Source: Lachnospiraceae bacterium MD308 | GTDB taxonomy: Bacteria; Bacillota; Clostridia; Lachnospirales; Lachnospiraceae | Reading direction: 5' to 3' | DNA length: 64,000 nt | Assembly: GCA_010206225.2 (NCBI GenBank) | Contig: VIQU02000018.1 | Span: 20,867 to 84,866, forward strand | Shown here: positions 1 to 7,924 of the stretch, in pieces | How positions within the stretch are numbered: the stretch's first letter is position 1 | How the letters are laid out: each line of letters opens with the position of its first letter | Made by a program: the position numbers and the translations under genes | The notes under the pieces: model-generated | Seen by the model: the letters and a program-made list of their open reading frames with translations, nothing else | What the model was told of the DNA's origin: nothing | The model's database searches: none

Positions 1-892
1 CGCCATAGTGAAGCTGCATAACCCAGTCGCGCTTTTTATATTCCTGCGCCATATCTGTAAGGAATCTTGTCATATAACTTTCCGTCTCTTCCTCTGAAAG
101 CATCTCTCCCGCCATTCTCTTAGCAAAAATCCTCTCAATTCCATCTACGCTTTCCTGTCTGCACGGAACAAAATCAAGCCCGTGATCACTGACTCTGCAT
201 CCCATTTTATCAAAATATTCGACAGACATCTGCAGAACTTCGTGCAGATCTTTGTAAGAAGCAATCCTATATCCAAAGCGCTTCCCAAGCACCTCCATAT
301 ATTCCCTGAACCCATCTTCATTGATCTTGCATGCCTGATCCGGACGGAATGCCGGAAGAACCGACGTCCGAAGCTTCCCTTCTTTTCTTATCCTCTTATG
401 GTACCAAAGATCATCCTCTGGATTATCCGTCGTACAGATAATCTGCACATTCGATCTTCTGATAAGCTCCTGCGCGGACAGCTTTTCTTTTGCTATTACA
501 GCATTGCAATGATTCCATGCTATCTCGGCATTTATCTCCGTCAAAGGTTCCTCCCAGCCAAAATATCTGGCCAGTTCCAGCATGCTCCAGTGATACAATG
601 GATTTCCCACACACTGCCTAAGAACTCTGGTCCAGCAGAGAAATTTATCTTTATCGGAAGCTTTTCCGGTAATATACTCTTCCGCTACGCCGCAATTCCT
701 CATCAGTCTCCATTTATAATGATCTCCTCCCAGCCAGATCTGAGTAATGTTCTCAAACTTTCTGTCCTCCGCTATCTCTTTCGGGGAAAGATGACAGTGA
801 TAATCAATAATCGGCATATCTTTCACGTAATTATGATATAGATTTCTTGCAGTCTGTGTAGTCAATAAAAAATCATCATTTATAAATTTCAT
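1..892 (-). CDS. uxaC: Glucuronate isomerase, 3' end outside window
   Basis: Uronate isomerase (amidohydrolase superfamily TIM barrel). It converts D-glucuronate to D-fructuronate, and galacturonate to tagaturonate, in the cytoplasm. I translated the minus strand from the ATG at 892: it begins MKFINDDFLLTTQTARNLY and stays open for 297 codons to the window edge. The metal-binding IDYHCHLSPKEIA motif lies near residue 30, followed by the family blocks WLGGDHYKWRLMR, and GNPLYHWSMLEL near residue 100. The family is about 465 residues, so roughly one third is missing beyond base 1. It starts 18 bases after the ATPase gene ends and is probably the last visible cistron of the importer operon. This links the imported compound to uronic acid metabolism. 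Confidence 0.93.
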   Translation of the reverse strand, partial: MKFINDDFLLTTQTARNLYHNYVKDMPIIDYHCHLSPKEIAEDRKFENITQIWLGGDHYKWRLMRNCGVAEEYITGKASDKDKFLCWTRVLRQCVGNPLYHWSMLELARYFGWEEPLTEINAEIAWNHCNAVIAKEKLSAQELIRRSNVQIICTTDNPEDDLWYHKRIRKEGKLRTSVLPAFRPDQACKINEDGFREYMEVLGKRFGYRIASYKDLHEVLQMSVEYFDKMGCRVSDHGLDFVPCRQESVDGIERIFAKRMAGEMLSEEETESYMTRFLTDMAQEYKKRDWVMQLHYG

Positions 893-909
893 AATCTTCT
901 CCTTCATAC

Positions 910-1635
910 CTACAACACTTTTGCGAGGAAATCTTTTGTTCTCTGATTCTGTGGATTTTCAAACAGCAGCCTCGGTTCATTTTCCTCAATGATTCTGCCT
1001 TCGTCAATAAAAAGTACGCGGTCTCCCACTTCTCTTGCAAAGCCCATTTCATGCGTTACTACTACCATGGTCATTCCCGAAGCCGCCAGCTCTTTCATCA
1101 CTGCCAATACTTCTCCAACCATCTCCGGATCCAGCGCTGAAGTCGGCTCGTCAAACAGCATGATATCCGGATCCATAGCAAGCGCCCTTGCGATCGCAAC
1201 TCTCTGCTTCTGTCCGCCTGATAGCTGCTGAGGATAACTGTCCGCCTTCTCTTCAAGCCCTACCCTCCTCAAAAGCTCAAGAGCTCTTTCCTGTGCTTTG
1301 CTTTTCTCTGCCCTTTTTACTGTTATTGGGGCAACACACATATTTCTCATGATATTCATATTAGAGAACAGGTTAAACTGCTGAAATACCATGCCCATCT
1401 TCTGCCTGATCTTATTTACGTCAGCCTTTTTATCCGTAATGTTCTCGCCCTCAACAACAATACTTCCTTCGTTCGGGATTTCCAGAAGATTTAAGCAGCG
1501 CAAGAAAGTGCTTTTGCCAGAACCGCTGGGACCAATAACCACTACGACTTCCCCTTTGTGAATCTCTACATCAATACCTCTTAGCACCTGATTATTACCG
1601 AAGCTTTTCTTTAAATTCTTAACTTCTATCATCAC
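910..1635 (-). CDS. Polar amino acid ABC transporter, ATP-binding protein
   Basis: GlnQ/HisP-type ATPase that energises an importer at the inner face of the membrane. The 241 residues show Walker A GPSGSGKS (about 34-41), the Q-loop region [11 protein letters not shown], signature [16 protein letters not shown], Walker [15 protein letters not shown] and the H-loop VVTHEMGFA. Length is typical. Two adjacent ATG codons (1635 and 1632) could both start it; the upstream one overlaps the permease gene by 17 bases, so translation is probably coupled. Members of this family usually carry amino acids or close derivatives, which bears on the operon's unknown substrate. Confidence 0.95.
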   Translation of the reverse strand: MMIEVKNLKKSFGNNQVLRGIDVEIHKGEVVVVIGPSGSGKSTFLRCLNLLEIPNEGSIVVEGENITDKKADVNKIRQKMGMVFQQFNLFSNMNIMRNMCVAPITVKRAEKSKAQERALELLRRVGLEEKADSYPQQLSGGQKQRVAIARALAMDPDIMLFDEPTSALDPEMVGEVLAVMKELAASGMTMVVVTHEMGFAREVGDRVLFIDEGRIIEENEPRLLFENPQNQRTKDFLAKVL

Positions 1636-2278
1636 TTGCTTTCAGCCTCCTCTCCAGCATGCCGATCAATTTGGTCAAAACATATGATATGGTAAAATAA
1701 ATAATCGCCGCTATGATCAATGGTTCAAAAGCCAGCAATGTATTACCCCGGATCGTATCGGTGTTGTACATCAAATCATGAATACCGATAATAGACAGCA
1801 TAGATGTATTCTTTGTAGTAACAATAAACTCATTACATAAAGCCGGCAGGATGTTTTTTATTGCCTGAGGGATCACAAGCAGACGCGTTGTTGCAAAATG
1901 ACTCATTCCTAACGATCTTGCCGCTTCGATCTGCCCTCTGTCCACGGCCTCAATTCCTGCCCGGACAATCTCTGCTACATAGGCTCCGCTGTTAATGGCA
2001 AGGGCCGCGATACCTGCCGTGGAATCCGCCAGATTGATACCAAAGCTGAACAGCCCGAAATATACGATATAAATCTGCACCAGAATCGGCGTTCCTCTGA
2101 CAAAATTAATATAGGAAACTGCAAATGCCTTAAAAACCTTAAGCTTCGACAATTTCATCAATGCCAGCATAACGCCTAGAATGATACCAAAGATAACCGC
2201 AAAAATAGAATATATTATGGTAATTTTCAGGCCTTCTATGTAAAATGGCCAGTATGTTGTTAAAAATTCAAACTTCAT
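1619..2278 (-). CDS. Polar amino acid ABC transporter, permease
   Basis: Inner-membrane permease of the HisM/GlnP family, 219 residues. Hydrophobic segments begin near residue 15 ([20 protein letters not shown]) and recur along the protein. The cytoplasmic EAA loop that docks the ATPase is visible ([22 protein letters not shown]). The [21 protein letters not shown] block is diagnostic of this family. A single permease gene is present, so the channel is probably a homodimer. The ATG at 2278 has an AGAGGA site just upstream. It lies between the binding protein and ATPase genes. Confidence 0.94.
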   Translation of the reverse strand: MKFEFLTTYWPFYIEGLKITIIYSIFAVIFGIILGVMLALMKLSKLKVFKAFAVSYINFVRGTPILVQIYIVYFGLFSFGINLADSTAGIAALAINSGAYVAEIVRAGIEAVDRGQIEAARSLGMSHFATTRLLVIPQAIKNILPALCNEFIVTTKNTSMLSIIGIHDLMYNTDTIRGNTLLAFEPLIIAAIIYFTISYVLTKLIGMLERRLKASDDRS

Positions 2279-2355
2279 AGCATCCTCTTTTCCTGAATAT
2301 AAATACCCGGCGGCAGGAAGGCTAGCCGGCCGCCGGGCTTACATGACAATCGCTT

Positions 2356-3261
2356 TTATCCGATATCATCCATATCCATTAAGCTAATTGCATCTTCTTC
2401 CCATTTTTCCAGATCACCGTTTTCGATCACTCTGTCAAGTACCGTATTGATCACTTCAATCAGATCTTCATTATTGTCTTTTCTGACCAGAACACAGGAA
2501 CCTGCATCTTCTTCATCTGTCAGCTCATACCGAATCTCCGACATCTTCAGATCATCATTATATTTTTCATACAGGGATGCAACAACATAATCCAGACATA
2601 CGCCATCTATTCTTCCGCTCTGTAATGCCGCGATCAGATCCGGAATCTTACCCAATACATAGGTCTTCGCATTTGGATAATGTGCCGGGAAGGTCTTTTC
2701 CTGTACCGCACCTTTTAAGATACCAATGGTTTTGCCTGAAAGATCGCTGTCAGCGGTAATATCCCCTGCCTTGTCCTTTCCTACCAGCACAACCTGTACA
2801 GATTTATGATATGGCTTTGTAAAAGACGCATTCTCAGCACGCTCTTCTGAGTATGCAAGTCCCGGAAGGAAATCTACCTTACCGGTCGCCAACGCCGGAA
2901 GCAGTCCGTCAAAAGACATATCAGAAACTTCAAACTCAACCCCCAGTTCATCAGCGATTGCCTGTCCAAGCTCAATATCAAAGCCTACAATTTCATCTTT
3001 TCCGTCAATCGTCTTATGGAACTCGAAAGGTGCATAGGTTGCATTCACGCCCATGACAATTTTTCCTTCTTTTTTAATTTTTGCCATAGTTTCACCCATC
3101 TCGGTCCCGGTATCCTCTCCATCATCGGCCTCACTTTCCGTCTTTGTTCCGGCATCTTCTGACCCGCCGTCATCTTTCGCCTCCTGACTGCAGGCTGCCA
3201 GAGAAAACACCATAACGATCACTAACAGTAATGTGGTTAATCTTTCGATTCTTTTTTTCAT
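2356..3261 (-). CDS. Amino-acid-type ABC transporter substrate-binding lipoprotein
   Basis: Extracellular solute receptor (SBP_bac_3 fold) that hands its ligand to the neighbouring permease. I place the start at ATG 3261, which has an AGGAGG site 9 bases upstream and gives a clean signal peptide (KKR then a hydrophobic run) ending in lipobox SLAAC with Cys24. In-frame codons further upstream would add 29 unlikely residues. A Glu/Asp-rich linker (about 29-52) follows. The core has GVNATYAPFEFH, EIVGFDIELGQAIADELG and the hinge-region motif KVDFLPGLAYSEERAENASFT. Length is 301 residues. In many relatives an Arg and Asp bind the ligand amino and carboxyl groups; I did not assign them, so the ligand stays open. 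Confidence 0.93.
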   Translation of the reverse strand: MKKRIERLTTLLLVIVMVFSLAACSQEAKDDGGSEDAGTKTESEADDGEDTGTEMGETMAKIKKEGKIVMGVNATYAPFEFHKTIDGKDEIVGFDIELGQAIADELGVEFEVSDMSFDGLLPALATGKVDFLPGLAYSEERAENASFTKPYHKSVQVVLVGKDKAGDITADSDLSGKTIGILKGAVQEKTFPAHYPNAKTYVLGKIPDLIAALQSGRIDGVCLDYVVASLYEKYNDDLKMSEIRYELTDEEDAGSCVLVRKDNNEDLIEVINTVLDRVIENGDLEKWEEDAISLMDMDDIG

Positions 3262-3281
3262 TGTCTGATTCCTCCTTAAAA

Positions 3282-4025
3282 TTATTCTTCTGATCCAGGG
3301 TAACCATCCCTGCCTACCGGGAAGCCTTCTGAGGCAAACTTGATCCACAGATAGTGAATTCCTCTGCCGCCGACAGGCCTAGCGCTGTTGACTGCGCCCT
3401 TCGGAATGAAGATCACATCTCCACTCTTTGCCTCACCTTCTTTTCCATCAACAATATATTTAAAATGTGACCCCGGTAGTACGTAATTCCACTGATGCAG
3501 ATGTTCGTTGGCATGCTTTCCTACAAATGCCTCTTCGCCCTCTCCGTCATCCATGCCTACAAACCATCTGCCAAAGGCAGTATCAAGGACCAGTCTGCGG
3601 CTTTCAATTAAAGAACCAATCTTTCCCGTGTAATACTCCGTGAACCGAAAACACTCTGATCTTCTCCGCATATTCGGCAGAATGATATGATAATCAATGA
3701 ATTCCTTTTCATCATATGCGTTCATCACGCCTACGATATGGACAAACACCAAATCTTCTTTTCCTGCTTCAATCCAAAATGCTTCTTTGTCATAATTAGG
3801 AATAAAAATCCCCTGTTCATCAATATTCCACGCCCTGTTCTTTGTAGCAACATAGCCGGTCGCGTTCACAAAGAAAAACATCTGCATCCGGTCTTTCAGC
3901 CCATAGAGCTCAGGCTCATATCTTGAACCAGCCTTCAGTACGCACTCATACAACTTAAGATCCGGGTGTGTTCCCGCCGCCATTTCACGCCTTGTAAGTC
4001 CTTCTGTTCTTTTCATCTCAACCAT
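3282..4025 (-). CDS. Bicupin protein A with altered metal ligands
   Basis: Two tandem cupin domains (about 20-105 and 140-235) in 247 residues, paralogous to the genes at 4026-4766 and 6411-7151. In those paralogues the C-terminal cupin has the canonical HxHx3E and PxGx2H ligands. Here the equivalent positions read H171, N173, H177 and N213. The metal site is therefore remodelled or lost. Start ATG 4025 directly abuts the stop of cupin B and has a GGAGG-type site. The binding-protein start lies 20 bases after its stop, so it belongs to the same operon. The reaction is unknown. Bicupins of this kind may be isomerases, lyases or dioxygenases; none is proven here. Confidence 0.8.
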   Translation of the reverse strand: MVEMKRTEGLTRREMAAGTHPDLKLYECVLKAGSRYEPELYGLKDRMQMFFFVNATGYVATKNRAWNIDEQGIFIPNYDKEAFWIEAGKEDLVFVHIVGVMNAYDEKEFIDYHIILPNMRRRSECFRFTEYYTGKIGSLIESRRLVLDTAFGRWFVGMDDGEGEEAFVGKHANEHLHQWNYVLPGSHFKYIVDGKEGEAKSGDVIFIPKGAVNSARPVGGRGIHYLWIKFASEGFPVGRDGYPGSEE

Positions 4026-4766
4026 TTATATTTCCTCCCATGCTCTGTTTAATTCAAACCATACATAATTAATAAATCCGTTCTCGCCGCATTCCGAACC
4101 ATGAGATGTCCCATGGGGAGTAAATGATATGTCGCCTTCATTTACCGGAATCTTATTTCCTCCTGCCACATAGGTGAACTTGGAACCGTCAATCATAAAA
4201 TACCACTGCTCCAGCGTCGGGTGTGTATGCTGCCCGATAAAATCAGGACCCGCCCCGATATTCCAGCCCATCGTATATCTCCCCAGATGCCTTCCGGCAA
4301 CAATACTGTGGGAAACTACTTTAGAACCTGACTCCTGTGTGAATCTCTCCGTATATTCTATAGATTCCTTAAGCCTTACGAATCTTGGCAGGATATACTG
4401 GCAATTCTTCATCTGCCTGTGATCGATCTCTGTCATAGGGCCGGTGATCCTGATAAAATTAAGATCTTTGTCGGCCGCTGTGACCGCTACCTTCTCTCTG
4501 TCAAAATCCGGTATAAACACCGCCTGATCATCAATCGAATAAATTTTTTTATCACTCCTGACGATCCCGGATCTGCTTGTAAAAAAGAGAAGCTGCATCC
4601 GGTCTTCTTCTGCATATGTCTCTATTTCAATCGTATTTCCCGACTTAAGACAACATTTGCAGATTCTGATACCCGGACAGGTGTCAGACAGTATCTCTGT
4701 CTCTGCATATCCGTCTGTGAAATCAAACTTCACATCTTCCTTTTTGATAATTTTAATTTCCTGCAT
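4026..4766 (-). CDS. Bicupin protein B, canonical metal site
   Basis: 246-residue bicupin closely similar along its whole length to cupin C; both contain FTDG, DRMQ, VFIPDFDR, GRHLGRYTMGW and a near-identical C-terminus ending in NRAW. In the second cupin domain the predicted ligands are H180, H182, E186 and H222 (motifs QHTHPTLEQW and PHGTSHGS), the full cupin set. This suggests a metal-dependent enzyme acting on a small sugar-like substrate. That role is inference; the sequence shows only the fold and ligands. ATG 4766 follows TIM-barrel A by 17 bases. Confidence 0.82.
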   Translation of the reverse strand: MQEIKIIKKEDVKFDFTDGYAETEILSDTCPGIRICKCCLKSGNTIEIETYAEEDRMQLLFFTSRSGIVRSDKKIYSIDDQAVFIPDFDREKVAVTAADKDLNFIRITGPMTEIDHRQMKNCQYILPRFVRLKESIEYTERFTQESGSKVVSHSIVAGRHLGRYTMGWNIGAGPDFIGQHTHPTLEQWYFMIDGSKFTYVAGGNKIPVNEGDISFTPHGTSHGSECGENGFINYVWFELNRAWEEI

Positions 4767-4783
4767 CGTTACTTCCTTTCTCC

Positions 4784-5614
4784 TTATGTGAATTTTAATA
4801 ATGCATCTATATTCCTTCTGTCTGCCGCCATGGGATCTTCATAATATCTTCTTGCCGTAATCTCCAGTCCCAGAATTCCTTCATAGTGATACTCTTTTAA
4901 AATCTCAAGCCAGCTTTCGAGGTCACTTGTTCCATCTCCCCATACCAAATGTCCATAAGGATTCCCATCTATAAAATGAGTATTGACAATATCTTTTCCA
5001 AAAGCTTCAAACCACTGCCTTGGCGTCTCGCCTGCAACCCCCATAGCTGTTGTATCAATCATGAGTTTAAGCGCCGGATGATTCACCTCTTCAAAAAGCT
5101 TTTTCGTATTTTCCAGATCGTAGGCCAACTGCGATTCGGCCCTCCGAAGAGATTCCATCGTCAGAACAATTCCTTCTTTTTCTGCTGCTTGACATAATCT
5201 GACGATCATATCCTTTGAGCGCTTCCATGCCTCCTGCCTGTCCTCGTTCCAATAGCCCCAGCCGGAATTCATAGACATCATGCCCGCACCAAGCTCTGCC
5301 GCTGCCTTGATTCCGTTCACGTAATACTGATACACTCTTTCTCTCTGAGATACTGGCTGCATCCCCATCTGATATCCATATGTACCGCTGGAAGCAGTAA
5401 AACACCCGATCTTCAGACCATGCCGGGAAGCTTTTCTTCGGATTTCCCTGCAGTTACTATAAGTCAGGTAATCCAGATAAAAATGAGGTGCGCCTCCCCA
5501 CAAAGCAACCGTTTCGTAACCGCACATTTCCATGGAATCCATAAAATAATCCAGTGAATAGTTATAATAGTGGCAATTCATGCCTGCAATCTGTTCTTTT
5601 CTTAAAAGCCCCAT
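4784..5614 (-). CDS. FrlC-like sugar epimerase/isomerase A (TIM barrel)
   Basis: AP-endonuclease-2/xylose-isomerase-like TIM barrel, 276 residues. It resembles the fructoselysine 3-epimerase FrlC: compare VALWGGAPHFY near residue 36 and the C-terminal LGLEITARRYYEDP. All four metal ligands typical of ketose 3-epimerases can be placed: E154 (LTMESL), D187 (LMIDTT), H213 (NTHFID) and E251 (LGLEIT). It is therefore predicted to be catalytic, with epimerisation of a ketose or ketose-amine as the likely chemistry. ATG 5614 has an AGGTGAG site. It follows TIM-barrel B by 9 bases. The FrlC resemblance is from memory of the family, not an alignment. Confidence 0.85.
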   Translation of the reverse strand: MGLLRKEQIAGMNCHYYNYSLDYFMDSMEMCGYETVALWGGAPHFYLDYLTYSNCREIRRKASRHGLKIGCFTASSGTYGYQMGMQPVSQRERVYQYYVNGIKAAAELGAGMMSMNSGWGYWNEDRQEAWKRSKDMIVRLCQAAEKEGIVLTMESLRRAESQLAYDLENTKKLFEEVNHPALKLMIDTTAMGVAGETPRQWFEAFGKDIVNTHFIDGNPYGHLVWGDGTSDLESWLEILKEYHYEGILGLEITARRYYEDPMAADRRNIDALLKFT

Positions 5615-5623
5615 AATCCCATC

Positions 5624-6409
5624 TCACCTCTTTACCCGTCTGAATAATGCCATGTCAAAATCCTGCGGTTTGTCCAGATAACGATCATCTATCGGTAAGA
5701 AAAGAAGCTTTCCCTCAAAAGTATCTGTTTTCTGTTCAGCCTGATAAGCCTTATAGCTCTCCAGATCCGCAAAACGTATTCCGCATATCTCACCCGGAAA
5801 CGTATCCATCCACTGCGTGAGTGTCTCGCCCGCGGCTTTTATTCCGTCATAGTTTATGTTAAAAAGAAGATTTTCATCCTCAATAAGATCAGACAATTGC
5901 TTCGCCTCAGACAATCGGGAAAGAAAACCTTCATAGTAAGGACTTTCAGTCTCCACAGCAATCACTACACCTTTTTCTCTGCCATATGCGCTGATCTTTT
6001 TCAGATTACTTACCACTCTCCCGAAAATCTCCTTCTGATCCCGATCCCGAAAGCCGCCTGTCACATTCGTGTTAAGCTGGCTTACCCCAATCCGGGCCGC
6101 ATAATCAATGCAGTTTCGATATGCTTTCACACTTTTTTCATTCCATTCATCATCCATATAACAAAGTCCGTATCTGAATGACAATGTCTCCGGATGTACT
6201 GCGGCAATTTTTACAGCATACTTTTCTGACAGTTCTTTCACCTTGTCAAAGTCATCAATCACTGCATGATCAATAAAAATATGCGGAGTTCCAAGATAGA
6301 ATTCTATCTGTCTGGCGCCTGCTTTTGCAGCATGTTCAAAAAAAAATTCCGTGTCATAATAAAAATAATGCACATTTGAGCATACGATTCTGTCTGTAAT
6401 CTCCGCCAT
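5624..6409 (-). CDS. Sugar-isomerase-like TIM barrel B, degenerate metal site
   Basis: 261-residue TIM barrel homologous to TIM-barrel A: same IEFYLGTPHIF and AGETLTQW blocks. Of the four metal ligands only E153 (VETESP) is kept. The Asp position is Asn186 (INYDG), the His position is Arg212 (GIRFAD), and the C-terminal strand bearing the last Glu is missing. It probably does not catalyse the epimerase reaction and may be a structural partner, a sensor or an enzyme with new chemistry. It starts one base after the cupin C stop with a GAGGTG site, so it is co-expressed. Function is inferred only from fold and context. Confidence 0.78.
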   Translation of the reverse strand: MAEITDRIVCSNVHYFYYDTEFFFEHAAKAGARQIEFYLGTPHIFIDHAVIDDFDKVKELSEKYAVKIAAVHPETLSFRYGLCYMDDEWNEKSVKAYRNCIDYAARIGVSQLNTNVTGGFRDRDQKEIFGRVVSNLKKISAYGREKGVVIAVETESPYYEGFLSRLSEAKQLSDLIEDENLLFNINYDGIKAAGETLTQWMDTFPGEICGIRFADLESYKAYQAEQKTDTFEGKLLFLPIDDRYLDKPQDFDMALFRRVKR

Positions 6410-6410
6410 C

Positions 6411-7151
6411 TCACACCTCGTCCCATGCCCGGTTCAGTTCAAACCAGACATAATTGATAAATCCATCCTCCTTACAGGTCGAGCCATGGGATGTCCCGTG
6501 AGGCGTAAAAGATACATCTCCTTCTTTTACTGCCATAGATTTATCTCCAGCATCATAAGTGAAATCTGCTCCCCCAAGCATAAAATACCACTGTTCCAAA
6601 GACGGATGCGTATGCTGGCCGACAAAATCCGGCCCCTTTCCGATTACCCAGCCCATCGTATATCTCCCCAAATGCCTGCCCGCAATCACACTGTGCTGCT
6701 TTACCTTTGCGCCCGATTCTTGTGTAAATCTCTCCGTATATTGTATTGCTTCACTGAATTTAACAAACCTCGGAAGAACATACTGGCAATGATCCATCTG
6801 CCTTCGGTCCGTATCATTCATCGGTCCGGTAATATGAATAAATTCCATATCCTCATCCCCCGCAGTAATTTTTAGCCTGTCGCGGTCAAAATCAGGAATG
6901 AACACGCTCTGCTCATCAATAACAAAAATTTTCTTACCTGCTTTTATCATTCCATTTCCAGATGTAAAAGTAAAAATCTGCATTCTGTCTTCAAAACTGT
7001 ACGTCTCAAAATCCTTTGCAGCGCCTGCCTTCAAAGTACAAAGTTCAATCGATACCTCAGGGCAGGTTTCTTCCAAGATCCGAACGGTACAAAAGCCATC
7101 CGTGAACTCCTTTTTCAGGTTTTCGTTTTTAAAAATAGATATGTTGCTCAT
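6411..7151 (-). CDS. Bicupin protein C, first gene of the operon
   Basis: 246-residue bicupin, close paralogue of cupin B with matching QHTHPSLEQW and PHGTSHGS metal motifs in the second domain. I chose ATG 7151, preceded by GGAGG with good spacing; a start at 7199 would add 16 residues unlike the paralogues. It is the promoter-proximal cistron and faces the GntR gene across a 109-base region containing two palindromes. The operon runs cupin C, TIM B, TIM A, cupin B, cupin A, importer, uxaC. Confidence 0.83.
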   Translation of the reverse strand: MSNISIFKNENLKKEFTDGFCTVRILEETCPEVSIELCTLKAGAAKDFETYSFEDRMQIFTFTSGNGMIKAGKKIFVIDEQSVFIPDFDRDRLKITAGDEDMEFIHITGPMNDTDRRQMDHCQYVLPRFVKFSEAIQYTERFTQESGAKVKQHSVIAGRHLGRYTMGWVIGKGPDFVGQHTHPSLEQWYFMLGGADFTYDAGDKSMAVKEGDVSFTPHGTSHGSTCKEDGFINYVWFELNRAWDEV

Positions 7152-7185
7152 TTTCTTCCTCCATGTTAATATACTATTAATATAT

Positions 7186-7201
7186 TTGTGATATATCACA
7201 A
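7186..7201. promoter_or_regulatory. Perfect 16-bp palindrome, putative GntR operator
   Basis: TTGTGATATATCACAA is identical to its reverse complement. It sits between divergent cupin C (start 7151) and the GntR regulator (start 7261). FadR/VanR-type GntR proteins usually bind short palindromes of this kind in their own divergent promoter region. The binding itself is inference. Confidence 0.6.
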
Positions 7202-7211
7202 GCAGCCTACT

Positions 7212-7237
7212 ACTTTATGCTAATATATACATAAAGT
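7212..7237. promoter_or_regulatory. 8-bp inverted repeat, second putative operator
   Basis: Arms ACTTTATG (7212-7219) and CATAAAGT (7230-7237) are separated by ten AT-rich bases. The site lies 24-49 bases before the GntR start codon, a position suited to autoregulation. It could also be chance in AT-rich DNA. Confidence 0.4.
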
Positions 7238-7260
7238 CAACCAATTTAAGGAGATTTTCT

Positions 7261-7920
7261 ATGACACACAAAACCGGACTTTCCACCATTGCATATCAGC
7301 AAATCAAATCTCTGATTCTTGAAAACAAACTGCAGCCCGGCCAATTTGTAAATGAGTCCCAGCTTCAGGAAATATTAGGCTTAGGTCGGACGCCCGTACG
7401 CGAAGCTATTCTGCAGCTTGCAGAAAATGAACTGATTACCGTCCATCCCCGCAAAGGTATTGAGATATCCAGAATATCTCCCAAATCTATTCACGACATT
7501 TTTGAAGTGCGCATTCTGATTGAACCCGAGATCCTCCGCGCTAACTTTAACAAATTAGACAAAGACCAGCTTATAAGCTTTCGGATTTCATTCCAAAAGG
7601 CTGCCGCCTCCGATAAGTTATCCCTGCCGGAATGCATCCGTCTGGCTGATCTGGACAATCAGTTTCACCTTGCCCTCGTATCCTCCATGGGAAACCAGTA
7701 TGCCACACGGCTAATGAATACCTTTGTAGACAAACTTACGATCATCCGTTCAACTGTCAGCATCCAATCCGACGGCCGCCTATCTGTCAGCAACAATGAA
7801 CATATCGAAATCATTAATTCCATTCTTGCCGGTAATATTGACGAAGCCTGCACGCAATTAAAAAGACATCTGACAATCTCCTATGGCGAAGCAGTTAAAA
7901 CGCTTATGAGCACTTATTGA
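7261..7920 (+). CDS. GntR family regulator, FCD (FadR/VanR) type
   Basis: 219-residue cytoplasmic transcription factor. The winged helix (about 1-75) includes LGLGRTPVREAILQLAENELITVHPRKGIEIS, shown here only to mark the GntR signature TPVREA. The FCD ligand domain (about 80-215) keeps likely metal residues: Asp and His in LDNQFHLAL, His in NEHIEII, His in KRHLTI. FCD proteins usually sense small organic acids. ATG 7261 has an AAGGAG site. Divergent orientation to the cupin operon makes it the obvious local regulator. It ends 4 bases before the convergent LacI gene. Confidence 0.92.
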   Translation: MTHKTGLSTIAYQQIKSLILENKLQPGQFVNESQLQEILGLGRTPVREAILQLAENELITVHPRKGIEISRISPKSIHDIFEVRILIEPEILRANFNKLDKDQLISFRISFQKAAASDKLSLPECIRLADLDNQFHLALVSSMGNQYATRLMNTFVDKLTIIRSTVSIQSDGRLSVSNNEHIEIINSILAGNIDEACTQLKRHLTISYGEAVKTLMSTY

Positions 7921-7924
7921 CCGC

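Noticed and set aside
182..841. 219-codon plus-strand frame at the window start
   Set aside because: It lies opposite the clear glucuronate isomerase frame and its translation has no domain or ribosome site.
1..7920. Cupin operon considered as a C-glycoside deglycosidase locus
   Set aside because: The known systems pair a TIM barrel with a small DUF6379-type subunit, which is absent. The resemblance is limited to the TIM fold.
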